A stretch of 64,000 bases of DNA, taken from positions 1 to 64,000 of the forward strand of contig DLHX01000019.1 of NCBI GenBank assembly GCA_002483465.1, read 5' to 3'. Position numbers and translations under genes: made by a program. The stretch comes from Micavibrio sp. UBA7657. GTDB lineage: Bacteria; Pseudomonadota; Alphaproteobacteria; Micavibrionales; Micavibrionaceae. The notes beneath the pieces are model-generated. The model saw nothing but the letters and a program-made list of their open reading frames with translations, was not told the origin of the DNA and did not search any database. Of this stretch, positions 35,692 through 44,651 are shown piece after piece (the first letter of the stretch is position 1; the number at the start of each line of letters is the position of its first letter).

Positions 35692-36833
35692 TGGAACTTT
35701 TCAACCTGAAACCCGTTTGCGCGGGTGATCTAACCAAGGGGACTTTTAGTATGGCTATACAGAGTGTTGCTACAGCGGCGAAAATCGAACGTGAGTCCGA
35801 GCCGCAACGCCATCATGTTCGTCTCCAGGTGCCCGCCATCATCGTCATCGGGATGGAAAAATACATGACGGATGATATTTCAGCCGGTGGATTTTGCATC
35901 AAGGCCGGGCGGCAAGTGTTCGAACAGGGTACACAGGATTTAAAAATCTATTTTCCGTTCCAGAATTTCGCTTTCCATCTTCAGCTCAAAGCCAAGCCCG
36001 TCTATTACAATCAGGTCCTTAACACCGTGGGCTTCACCTTTACCGAGATCGACTCGCGCCAGCTTTCCCTGCTCAACCTGGTTATCAAATCCTCACTTTC
36101 AGGTGAAATCGCGAATGACGGCCAGATCATGGAAGTCCTAAAGCAGAATGATGTGCCCAAAGTCGATCTTTACCCTCACAACAAGTGGAGCCGCTTCGTT
36201 CCCCTTGGGCTTATTGTCCTGGCAGGCGTAACCGGACTAATTCTTCTGGCGGGAAGCATCTACGAAAACACGTCGATCGTTAAATCTTATATGGCGGTCA
36301 TCGAAGCCGACACTTATACCGTAAGCGCCGCAGGCGACGGGGTTTACGATTCACTACTCGCCGTGGGTGCCCAGAAGGTCACAAAAGGACAGGAGCTGGC
36401 CGTACTCAAACCGCAATCCTCGCAGCCTGAAGCCGTAAGCGCGTCTGCCGTGACCGGCGAGGCTGACACACCTCCTGTTATCACCAAAGACAGCATCGTA
36501 ATCAAAAGCCCGTGCGATTGCGTTGTCTATAAAATCTTTGCCAAAGATGGCGAATTCCAGGCCATGGGCAAACCTCTTTTTGAATTGCTGCCGCTTAAAA
36601 CCAATAGCTGGGTCACCGCCAGCGTCCGTCCAGACCAAAGCCATCGCCTGCGCCTGCTGGATGATGCGTATGTACAAGTCGCCGGTGAGAATAAATTCAT
36701 AGAAGGTCACATTACGCAATTCCTGCCGCCTGTTTTTGAAACAGATACCATACAAGTGCGCATCAAAACGACAGATCCCATCCCGCCCGAACTCGTAGGC
36801 CAGCCTGCCTATGTCGAATTCGTAATTTTTTAA
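35691..36833 (+). CDS. alg44: Alginate co-polymerase Alg44 with PilZ domain
   Basis: A 380-residue protein. The N-terminal PilZ domain (about 35-140) has both c-di-GMP contacts: RHHVR as the RxxxR motif and DISAGG as the (D/N)xSxxG motif. One membrane helix follows (about 170-190), then a periplasmic HlyD-like region. Binding of c-di-GMP switches on Alg8. The ATG at 35691 overlaps the alg8 stop; an ATG at 35751 with AAGGGGA upstream is a real alternative and keeps the PilZ motifs. No cyclase gene is in the window. Confidence 0.92.
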   Translation: MELFNLKPVCAGDLTKGTFSMAIQSVATAAKIERESEPQRHHVRLQVPAIIVIGMEKYMTDDISAGGFCIKAGRQVFEQGTQDLKIYFPFQNFAFHLQLKAKPVYYNQVLNTVGFTFTEIDSRQLSLLNLVIKSSLSGEIANDGQIMEVLKQNDVPKVDLYPHNKWSRFVPLGLIVLAGVTGLILLAGSIYENTSIVKSYMAVIEADTYTVSAAGDGVYDSLLAVGAQKVTKGQELAVLKPQSSQPEAVSASAVTGEADTPPVITKDSIVIKSPCDCVVYKIFAKDGEFQAMGKPLFELLPLKTNSWVTASVRPDQSHRLRLLDDAYVQVAGENKFIEGHITQFLPPVFETDTIQVRIKTTDPIPPELVGQPAYVEFVIF

Positions 36834-36914
36834 AAATAATTTGGAATTTTTTTTGTTGCAGCGCGTTAAACGAATGCTCTCGTGTGTCCATATTTTAAAT
36901 AAGGAAAATGTTTG

Positions 36915-38033
36915 ATGCAAAAAATCATTCCAGTCATTCTTTGTGGCGGATCAGGCACCAGATTGTGGCCCCTCAGCAGGAGCGGCACACCGAAACAGTT
37001 TTTGAAACTGCTGGATGAATACACACTGCTGCAAAGAACAGTTGTCCGGACGCTCGATATTTTAGGAATGAATCCCTCTGATGTCGTCACCGTGACTCTC
37101 AGCAGCATGCGCGATGAAACATTCAGGCAGTATGAAGAGATTTCACCGTTTTTGAAACGCCATGTTCTGCTGGAACCCGAGGCTCGGAATACCGCGGCAG
37201 CCGTGGCTTTCGCAGCCCAGTATGTGAAGAAAGAATTCGGGGAAGATGCCCTACTCTGGATCCTCCCCGCAGATCATTATATCGGCAATGAAGAAGCGTT
37301 AAAGCAAGCGGTTCTAAAAGCATCAAAAGCCGCTGCCAACGGCTACCTGGTCACTTTCGGAATTCAGCCTACGCGCCCAGAAACGGGTTACGGTTACATT
37401 AGGAAATCTGAAAGCCTTAACGGCTCTGGCAGTTATCATGTCCAGCAGTTTTTTGAAAAGCCCAAGCATGATGTTGCACTTAAATTCCTTAATTCAGGCG
37501 AATATCTCTGGAGCAGTGGCATGCATCTGTGCAGCGCAAAAGCGATAGAGAAGAATTTTGTGATCTATGCCCCTGAAACATGGCAGGCCGTTGTGAATTC
37601 CCTCAACGGGGCACTCAACCCGCGTCAACCTCTCAAGCATATTTACAAACAAATCAAAAAGGAGCCGTTTGAGACCGCCGTCCTTGAAAAATCGGATTCG
37701 GTTGCGGTTATTCCCTGCGATCCCAAATGGACAGATGTCGGTTGCTGGGAAAGCCTGTGGGAAATGAAAACCAAAGACCGCGCAGGTAATGCCATGGATG
37801 GCAACGCTGTCTGTCATGACACGAAGAATTCAATGATCATGGCGCAGGACCGTCTTATTACCTGCGTGGGTCTCGAGAATGTCATTATCATCGATGCGGG
37901 CGACTCCGTCCTGGTTGCGGATAAAAACAACACGGAATCCCTGAAAGCCATGGTTCAAAATCTTCAGGCCATGATGCCCAATGACGCGTCCGCAATGATA
38001 ATTAAGAAACTGGGGACCCATCTTGCCGCCTAA
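36915..38033 (+). CDS. algA: Mannose-1-phosphate guanylyltransferase (AlgA/ManC), short
   Basis: A 372-residue nucleotidyltransferase making GDP-mannose. It has VILCGGSGTRLWPLSRS, PKQFLKLL, EPEARNTAAAVAFAA, LPADHYI and FEKP motifs. AAGGA lies 9 bases before the ATG. Pseudomonas AlgA is about 480 residues and carries a C-terminal cupin phosphomannose isomerase; that half is missing here, so mannose-6-phosphate must come from another gene such as manA. An 81-base gap separates it from alg44; it overlaps the algK start by 11 bases. Confidence 0.92.
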   Translation: MQKIIPVILCGGSGTRLWPLSRSGTPKQFLKLLDEYTLLQRTVVRTLDILGMNPSDVVTVTLSSMRDETFRQYEEISPFLKRHVLLEPEARNTAAAVAFAAQYVKKEFGEDALLWILPADHYIGNEEALKQAVLKASKAAANGYLVTFGIQPTRPETGYGYIRKSESLNGSGSYHVQQFFEKPKHDVALKFLNSGEYLWSSGMHLCSAKAIEKNFVIYAPETWQAVVNSLNGALNPRQPLKHIYKQIKKEPFETAVLEKSDSVAVIPCDPKWTDVGCWESLWEMKTKDRAGNAMDGNAVCHDTKNSMIMAQDRLITCVGLENVIIIDAGDSVLVADKNNTESLKAMVQNLQAMMPNDASAMIIKKLGTHLAA

Positions 38034-38787
38034 AGCCAAATCCCGTCTAACATCGCTTTGCGTCATGGCAGTCGCCTTGTCGGCATGCAGCATGCCCGAT
38101 ATGCAGACCGGAAACCGCGCCGTTAAAAATCAGGATTACGCCGCCGCACGAGCAAATTACGAGCCGCTCGCGGAATTCGGTATTCCGAAAGCAAAAACCG
38201 AGCTTGGGAAAATGTACCTATACGGTCGCGGCGCTGATGCCAATCCGCAAAAGGCGCTGGCGCTTTTTGAGGAAGCACAAGCCAAAGGCGATCCCGGAGC
38301 CGCAAAACTTATTCCCAAGACGAAGGCCCAGATCGGGGCGCTCGCGCTGACAGAAAACCCATCTATTCCCCCTCAGGAAGGTCTGAAATTGCTCCAAGAA
38401 GCGGCCGCCAGTGGTGATGCCAGCGCTCTTTTCAACCTTGGCTATGCGCATGAAAAGGGCATAGGCGTGCCTGCAAGCGGTCAGATAGCGGACCAATACT
38501 ATCAGCAGGCTGCGGCCCAGAATTACCCCCGCGCGGAGTTTTACCGGGGCCAGCTTTATCAAAGAGGGGAATTAATTCCCAAAAATATGGATATAGCTCT
38601 GCAACTATATGAATCAGCAGCAGAAAACGGCTATGCGCGCGGCTATATCGAGCTTGGCAAAATCTACGAAAAGGGCACGGATGTGCCACAAGATTACCAA
38701 AAGGCAAAAAACTACTATACGCTGGCCAAGCAAAATGGTTTGTCCACCGATAGCAACCTGGAAAGATTACAGGGAAAATCGGGATAG
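38023..38787 (+). CDS. algK: AlgK-like Sel1/TPR lipoprotein, short
   Basis: A 254-residue lipoprotein. The TTG at 38023, with GGGGA 6 bases upstream, gives a basic N-terminus, a short hydrophobic core and the lipobox LSAC with Cys at about residue 22. Five or so Sel1-like repeats follow (for example AKTELGKMYLYGRGA, ALFNLGYAHEKGIGV, GYIELGKIYEKGTDV). AlgK assists AlgE in export and its placement in the outer membrane. Pseudomonas AlgK is about 450-475 residues, so this copy has roughly half the repeats. Identity as AlgK rests mainly on position between algA and algE. Confidence 0.82.
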   Translation: MPPKAKSRLTSLCVMAVALSACSMPDMQTGNRAVKNQDYAAARANYEPLAEFGIPKAKTELGKMYLYGRGADANPQKALALFEEAQAKGDPGAAKLIPKTKAQIGALALTENPSIPPQEGLKLLQEAAASGDASALFNLGYAHEKGIGVPASGQIADQYYQQAAAQNYPRAEFYRGQLYQRGELIPKNMDIALQLYESAAENGYARGYIELGKIYEKGTDVPQDYQKAKNYYTLAKQNGLSTDSNLERLQGKSG

Positions 38788-38805
38788 AATTCAAGGGGAG
38801 ATACG

Positions 38806-40257
38806 GTGATTTCGAAATTCAAATACAAGGCGCATGTAAGCGCCATTTGTCTTACATGTCTTGCCGTTCCCGCACTCGCGCAGGAACCCGTTCAAACCGG
38901 GGGCTGGCAGGATAAAATCAAAACCGATATCCGCGTGACGCTGCAATACATCACCGAGGAAAATAAAGATCTCGGCACCGCCAACGACGAAATGGCGGAC
39001 AGTTTTTCACAGCAGATCCAGCTGATGACCGGTGTTGATTTTAATGAAGATTTGTTCGGATTTTTTCATGGACGCGCCCTTAATATTGATGGCGAGACGG
39101 GTTTTGAAGACGAAACTGGTCAGTCCGTCGGCGCGGATCAATCTTTTTTTGAATTAAGGGAGTTATATCTGCAAAAGAAAAACCTGGCGGGTATTGTGCC
39201 GTTGTCTTTGCAGGTCGGACGCCAGCGCGTTCGCGAACCGCGCGCCTTGTGGTGGAACAGCGACAATGATCTTGTGCGCCTCAATTATAATTCCACTCTA
39301 CTGAATAATTTCATTGCTGTCGGCGAAAATTTATCCTCCTACCGCAGCAACACCGACAGCGATTTCCGCGAAGATGATGAAAACAGATTCCGCGTCCTCG
39401 GCGAAAGCTCGTGGCAATATAAATACAATCATTTCCTTGAGGGCCGTTTCCTTTATGAAGACGACCATTCAGGCCTTGAAGATACCGGAAGCATCGTTCC
39501 CGCCAATAACCGCGATAATGAAGACCAGAATCTTTTCTGGGCCGGCGTGCGTGCCGCCGGGGAATTCCGCGAACCCTTGCCTGCAGCCGCTAAGATCAAA
39601 TACCGCGCCGATATCATAGGCGTTGCGGGCGAAGAAGATATCCTGAACACCGCTTCTGCCGGAACAGATGCACGCCTCGTGACAGGCTCGACCAATCGCG
39701 ATGTCCTGGGATGGGGCCTTGATGCCGCCGCCACGGTCGATCCGTTTCAGGAAGGCGGGTTTGTATTCTCGCTTGGGTACGCTTTCGGCTCCGGCGATGA
39801 CGGATCATCCGGCACCGACAATGCTTTCCGCCAGACTGACATGCAGGGAAATTCCAGTCGCGTGGGCCTGGAGCGTCAGCAGCAGAAAAATTACGGCGAA
39901 GTGCTGAGACCGGAGCTTTCGAACATTCACGTTCTCAGCGCGGGCGCCGGATATCCCATTTCCGAAGCAACGGATGTCAGCCTCACCTATTTCTATTACC
40001 GCCTGGATGAAGAAGAAACGTCATTGCGCAGCAGCGGCATTTCAGCCCCCCTGAATGGAAACGATAAATCACTCGGCCAGGGGCTGGATTTTGCCCTGAA
40101 TATGAATGTGGGCGAGGAGTTCGGCATAAATGCCCCCTATGCCGACTGGACAGATTTCCGCTTTGTGGCGGGAACGTTCTTCCCCGGTGATGCGTATGAT
40201 CCTAGCAATGATAACGCAGCGCTCAGGCTATTTACGGAGCTACGCTTCAAGTTCTAA
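38806..40257 (+). CDS. algE: Alginate export porin AlgE
   Basis: A 483-residue outer-membrane barrel. The GTG start at 38806 has GGGGAG upstream; the signal peptide ends VPALA. The barrel shows VGRQRVREPRALWWNSDNDLVRLNY, the AlgE family hallmark, many alternating strands and a C-terminal LRFKF. It is the exit channel for the polymer. Length agrees with Pseudomonas AlgE (about 490). The 3' end overlaps the proposed algL start. Confidence 0.93.
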   Translation: MISKFKYKAHVSAICLTCLAVPALAQEPVQTGGWQDKIKTDIRVTLQYITEENKDLGTANDEMADSFSQQIQLMTGVDFNEDLFGFFHGRALNIDGETGFEDETGQSVGADQSFFELRELYLQKKNLAGIVPLSLQVGRQRVREPRALWWNSDNDLVRLNYNSTLLNNFIAVGENLSSYRSNTDSDFREDDENRFRVLGESSWQYKYNHFLEGRFLYEDDHSGLEDTGSIVPANNRDNEDQNLFWAGVRAAGEFREPLPAAAKIKYRADIIGVAGEEDILNTASAGTDARLVTGSTNRDVLGWGLDAAATVDPFQEGGFVFSLGYAFGSGDDGSSGTDNAFRQTDMQGNSSRVGLERQQQKNYGEVLRPELSNIHVLSAGAGYPISEATDVSLTYFYYRLDEEETSLRSSGISAPLNGNDKSLGQGLDFALNMNVGEEFGINAPYADWTDFRFVAGTFFPGDAYDPSNDNAALRLFTELRFKF

Positions 40258-41416
40258 AAATAGCAGTGCCTTTTATAAAAAGGCGCTGCGGGCCTCCCTG
40301 TGCGCTGTCTTTTTCGTGGCTGGATGCAGGGGCAATACGAGCGCCGATTATTCATCCCTGAACCCGCCTTATGCCCTAAGCACCGCGGCAGCCCCGGCGA
40401 TGGATTCCCGCGCCCAGCCCGCCTGCCCCCGGCCCATGCCGCCAGTCAAAGACCTTATGTTGGGCGGCGTTTATAAAAAATCCGATCCCACGCGCTCCGA
40501 AATCGACGAGGATGCGCAAAAAATATATCAGGGACAGACGGCGAAATTGAACAGCTTTGAAAACAGGCTGAGCGCGCTGACCAACGATTATCTGAAGACG
40601 AACAAGAAAGACGGTCGCTCGGCCTATTGCGCGCTGGACTGGTTATATACATGGGCGGCGGCGGATGCTTTTCTCGGCGAGGTAAACGTTCAGGGCGGTT
40701 ATGCGCGTCAATGGAGTCTCGGGACTCTCTCCTCCTCCTATATGCAGGTTCGTGATTTCCCTTTTGATGAAAATAAAAAAGTCGCGATTGAAAAATGGCT
40801 TCTCGAAATTGCCGGGCGCGTGATGAATGATTATGCGGACATTTCTACTTATATCAGGAAGCAAAACAACCATTTATATTGGGCCGCATGGGCGATCACT
40901 GAAACGGGCATCGCGACCGACCACCGGGAGCTTTATGACTGGGGGGTTGGAAAAGTTAAATATGCCCTGCATGTCCAGGTGCAAAATGACGGCACATTGC
41001 CGCTCGAACTTATTCGCGGACAGAAGGCTCTTCAATACCATGTTTTTGCATTGGTGCCGCTTGTCATGGTCAGCGAGGCCGCGATGAATAACGGTGAAGA
41101 TTTATATGAAGTGAATGACGGCGCGTTGCATAAGCTCGTTACCGTGACGTTTGAAGGATTAAAAGATTCGTCTTATTTTGAAAAACTGACCAATCACAAA
41201 CAGATTTCCAGCGCGTCGATGTCAGACGGGCATTTTTCGTGGCTGGAAGCCTATAATGCACGTTTCCCAGCTCCGGAGTATGAAGCGTTCCTGAAACAGC
41301 ATCGCCCGATAGTATCGCGCCGCACGGGAGGCGACATGACTTTTCTGTATGGCCGTTCCCTTCACAGCCCGCCCTTAAGACCTGCCCTTGAGCCTGTCGA
41401 CAAAGAGCCTCGATAG
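40208..41416 (+). CDS. algL: Alginate lyase AlgL (PL5), predicted lipoprotein
   Basis: A lyase of family PL5 that cleaves mannuronate polymer by beta-elimination in the periplasm. The catalytic set is visible: NNH in KQNNHLYWAAWA (about residue 220), and Arg and Tyr seven residues apart in IRGQKALQYH. The start is uncertain: no ATG occurs between the algE stop and the signal region, so the ATG at 40208, inside algE, is proposed (402 residues). The leader ends FFVAGC, a lipobox, so the mature enzyme would be lipid-anchored, unlike soluble Pseudomonas AlgL. A non-ATG start near 40285 is possible. Confidence 0.88.
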   Translation: MITQRSGYLRSYASSSKNSSAFYKKALRASLCAVFFVAGCRGNTSADYSSLNPPYALSTAAAPAMDSRAQPACPRPMPPVKDLMLGGVYKKSDPTRSEIDEDAQKIYQGQTAKLNSFENRLSALTNDYLKTNKKDGRSAYCALDWLYTWAAADAFLGEVNVQGGYARQWSLGTLSSSYMQVRDFPFDENKKVAIEKWLLEIAGRVMNDYADISTYIRKQNNHLYWAAWAITETGIATDHRELYDWGVGKVKYALHVQVQNDGTLPLELIRGQKALQYHVFALVPLVMVSEAAMNNGEDLYEVNDGALHKLVTVTFEGLKDSSYFEKLTNHKQISSASMSDGHFSWLEAYNARFPAPEYEAFLKQHRPIVSRRTGGDMTFLYGRSLHSPPLRPALEPVDKEPR

Positions 41417-41425
41417 CCATATATT

Positions 41426-41443
41426 CGCCTGCCAGAACAGGCG
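41426..41443 (+). terminator. Weak hairpin after algL
   Basis: CGCCTG and CAGGCG form a 6-bp stem around CCAGAA, 9 bases past the algL stop. No T-run follows, so it may or may not end the alginate transcript. Confidence 0.3.
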
Positions 41444-41451
41444 GATTATAA

Positions 41452-42633
41452 ATGCACCCCGAATATGACGTCATTATTATAGGCGCAGGCGCAGCCGGAC
41501 TGATGTGCGCAATTGAGGCCGGAAAGCGCGGACGACGCGTATGGCTGGTTGATCATAGCGAGAAGATCGCAGAAAAAATCCGAATTTCGGGCGGCGGTCG
41601 CTGTAACTTCACAAACATTCATACACACCCGGATTGCTTTCTCTCGCAGAACCCGCATTTTTGCAAATCGGCGCTCACGCAATATACCGCGCAGGATTTT
41701 ATAGAACTTGTGCAGAAGCACAGCATAAAATTTCATGAGAAAAAGCTGGGACAGTTATTTTGCGATGAGTCATCGTCGCACATAATCGAAATGCTCTTAT
41801 CCTAAGCGCGCAGCGCGAATGTGAAGCTGGATGCAAAGGTCACGATTAAAGACGTCCAGCCGCAAGAAGGCGGTTATTTAATTGATAGTAGCCAAGGAAA
41901 GAAAACGTGCGAGTCTCTTGTGATCGCAACAGGCGGCCTCTCTATTCCGAAAATCGGAGCGACCAGTTTCGGCTACGAAATCGCGAAGAAATTCGGCCTC
42001 AATATAATTGAAACGCGGGCGGGCCTCGTGCCTTTGACATTCGATGGGCCCATGCTTGAGAAGTGCAAAGTCTTGTCCGGACTCTCCGTTGAAGCCGACG
42101 TCATCTGCGGCAAGAAAAAATTCAGCGAAGGGCTGCTGTTCACGCACAGAGGTCTGAGCGGTCCATCCATTCTGCAGATTTCATCTTACTGGCGCGCTGG
42201 CGAAAAAATAACTGTCAACCTGGCGCCGGAATTAGACATTTCCGTGTATCTAAAGGAACACAAACAGAATAATCCAAAACAGCACATCAATAATGTTCTT
42301 TCAGAAATCCTGCCAAGACGGCTGGCGCAGAGTATTTGCGATGAATTGTCCTGCAGCGGGCCGCTGGGTGCCCTGTCCCACGCCACGCTTGACGATCTCG
42401 ACCGCGCTATTAATCAATGGCACATCACGCCGACAGGCACTGAAGGCTACAGAACGGCGGAGGTTACCCTCGGCGGCGTGGACACGAAAGAGCTTTCATC
42501 GCAGACGATGCAATCCCTCAAAAATCCCGGTTTGTTTTTCATCGGCGAAGTAGTCGATGTCACAGGTTATCTTGGCGGATTCAATTTTCAATGGGCCTGG
42601 TCGTCCGGATATGTTGCCGGGCAGCATGCCTAA
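41452..42633 (+). pseudogene. YhiN/HI0933-type flavoprotein broken by one in-frame TAA
   Basis: The two halves, 41452-41805 and from 41806 to 42633, are in the same frame and together make 393 codons before the final stop, the usual length of this family. The first half has the FAD loop IIIGAGAAGLMCAIEAGKRG and ISGGGRCNFTN; the second has VIATGGLSIPKIGATSFGYEIA, FTHRGLSGPSILQIS and a TGYLGGFNFQWAWSSGY C-terminus. Only the TAA at 41803-41805 interrupts it, where a GAA would restore a typical Glu. A GTG at 41821 could restart translation. It is a recent nonsense mutation, a read error, or a split gene; function (a putative NAD(P)/FAD oxidoreductase) is not known. Confidence 0.85.
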
Positions 42634-42744
42634 GACCGATAAGCTGCTGAAATAAAACACATTTATTTAACAAAATATTTGCCACTGCAGGGAATAAAAC
42701 CCGCCGCGCCGGTGTTATTACAGTATGCCCCGGTGCGACCACAT

Positions 42745-43956
42745 ATGGTGACGATTAAAAAAGATCTGCGTTCGGGCCAATCAGTGTGGATGGCTTATTC
42801 CAGACCAAAAATTCCGCATGAAAATTTGAAATCCGACATGCGTACCGATGTTCTTGTTATCGGCGCGGGCATAACGGGCGCACTGATGGCTGAAGAACTG
42901 ACTGACGCAGGATTTTCAGTGATTATCCTGGACCGCCGGGTTCCTTTGACAGGATCGACGCTGGCCACAACCGCCCTTCTCCAATCCGAAATTGACGAAC
43001 CATTGACGAAACTTTCCAGGCAAATCGGCTTTGACAAGGCCGCGCGCGCGTGGCGGCGCTCAAAACTGGGGCTTGATAGCCTCGCGGAAAAAACTCAGCT
43101 GCTTGGAATTTCCTATGATCTGCGCCCTGAGCTTTCCCTTTATACAGCGGGAAATGTTCTCGATCCCGATGCCCTGAAAAAGGAACAGGATGCTTTGCGC
43201 CAGATTGGTTTCACTTCTGATTTTCTTGATCATAAGCAACTTACGAAGCGTTATTCCATTAATGCCAGAGTCGCTCTTTTATCATCGGGTAATTATTCCG
43301 CAAACCCTTATAAACTGGCGCATGGATATTTAAAAATTTCGAAGGAGCGCGGTACAAAAATATTCGCACCGGAAGAAATTTCAGATATTGAATCGAGCGC
43401 ACGGAGAGTTTATGCCCACACCAAATCAGGATTTTGCGCGAGCGCACGCTATGTCGTTTTCACGACCGGCTATGAAGTGCCGGAGCAATTGAAAAAACAG
43501 AATTACAAGATTTTTTCGACCTGGGCGATGGCAACAAAAAAGGATGTTGCAGATGATATTCCCATGCTTTGGGAAGCATCAGACCCTTACCTTTATATAC
43601 GCCGCGCGAAAGATGGCCGGATTATCTGCGGCGGAGAAGATGAGGAATTTTCCAATGAGAAGAAACGTGATGCGATGACATCTAAAAAAGTCAAAGCATT
43701 GCAGCGAAAAATGAAAAAATTATTACCCATCATTGATAATACGCCCGAATATGGCTGGTGTGGATCTTTTGGTGTTACGCCGACTGGATTACCTTTGATC
43801 GGGCCGGTGCCGGGATTAAAAAATTGTTTTGCTGTCCTGGCTTTCGGTGGCAACGGTATTGTCAACGGCCGGATCGGCGCGGACATCATCCGCAATTACC
43901 TGACCGGGAAAGACGATCCCGATGCTGACATTTATAATTTCAAATTGCCTTCTTAA
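42745..43956 (+). CDS. FAD-dependent oxidoreductase (DAO family)
   Basis: A 403-residue flavoenzyme of the D-amino-acid oxidase/glycine oxidase superfamily. It has VLVIGAGITGALMAEELTDAG followed by the acidic end of strand 2 (IILDRR), a TGSTLATTALLQ substrate segment, and the C-terminal FAD contact FGGNGIVNGRIGADII. The segment YLYIRRAKDGRIICGGEDE is typical of the YgaF/PuuB-like branch. The substrate is unknown. The ATG at 42745 is chosen for the best N-terminal fit; the ribosome site is weak. It is 22 bases before nfi. Confidence 0.82.
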   Translation: MVTIKKDLRSGQSVWMAYSRPKIPHENLKSDMRTDVLVIGAGITGALMAEELTDAGFSVIILDRRVPLTGSTLATTALLQSEIDEPLTKLSRQIGFDKAARAWRRSKLGLDSLAEKTQLLGISYDLRPELSLYTAGNVLDPDALKKEQDALRQIGFTSDFLDHKQLTKRYSINARVALLSSGNYSANPYKLAHGYLKISKERGTKIFAPEEISDIESSARRVYAHTKSGFCASARYVVFTTGYEVPEQLKKQNYKIFSTWAMATKKDVADDIPMLWEASDPYLYIRRAKDGRIICGGEDEEFSNEKKRDAMTSKKVKALQRKMKKLLPIIDNTPEYGWCGSFGVTPTGLPLIGPVPGLKNCFAVLAFGGNGIVNGRIGADIIRNYLTGKDDPDADIYNFKLPS

Positions 43957-43978
43957 TTTTAAGACTTAAATTATCTCC

Positions 43979-44650
43979 ATGGATCATATCCCTGCCTCTT
44001 TTACCCGCACGCCTGAATCAGCACAGGATGCAGTACTTATTCAACAGAAGATGCGGGATTACGTCCGTGTCAACGATGATTTCGGCATTATAAAATATAT
44101 CGCCGGCATTGATGTCGGATACGATTTGCAAAGCAATACCAGCAAGGCGGCGCTGGTTATCATGGATATGGAGAAACTCATGCCGCTTGAAATTGTCATT
44201 GCAACAGATCTAACGCCTTTTCCCTATATTCCCGGCTTCCTCTCCTTTCGAGAAGCGCCCGTTATCATCAAAGCGCTGGAGCAGGTTAAGAAAAAGCCGG
44301 ATCTGCTTTTTATCGATGGCCAGGGTATTGCGCACCCGCGCGGGCTGGGTATCGCCTCTCATATAGGCGTGTTAACAGGCTATCCTTCCATAGGTGTGGC
44401 AAAATCAGTGCTATGCGGAAGTTACAAAGAACCCGGTGTGAAAAAAGGCCAATCCGAGCCTCTTATTTATAAAAACAATAAAATCGGAACAGCGCTGCGC
44501 AGCCGCGATAATGTGAAACCGCTTTTTATCTCGCCCGGTCACAAAATCGGTCATGAAAGCGCGGTTGATTTTGTGCATAGATGCCTGACGCGTTACCGCT
44601 TGCCGGAACCTGCCCGCATTGCTGATAAATTAAGCAAATTCGCCAAATAG
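43979..44650 (+). CDS. nfi: Endonuclease V
   Basis: A 223-residue DNA repair nuclease that cuts near deaminated bases, mainly inosine. The family motifs are present: IAGIDVGY with the first catalytic Asp, PYIPGFLSFREAP with Glu and the wedge Tyr, FIDGQGIAHPRGLGIASHIG with the second Asp, and a Lys in GVAKSVLCG. Length matches E. coli Nfi. Its stop is one base from the stop of the converging DUF748 gene. Confidence 0.94.
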   Translation: MDHIPASFTRTPESAQDAVLIQQKMRDYVRVNDDFGIIKYIAGIDVGYDLQSNTSKAALVIMDMEKLMPLEIVIATDLTPFPYIPGFLSFREAPVIIKALEQVKKKPDLLFIDGQGIAHPRGLGIASHIGVLTGYPSIGVAKSVLCGSYKEPGVKKGQSEPLIYKNNKIGTALRSRDNVKPLFISPGHKIGHESAVDFVHRCLTRYRLPEPARIADKLSKFAK

Positions 44651-44651
44651 C

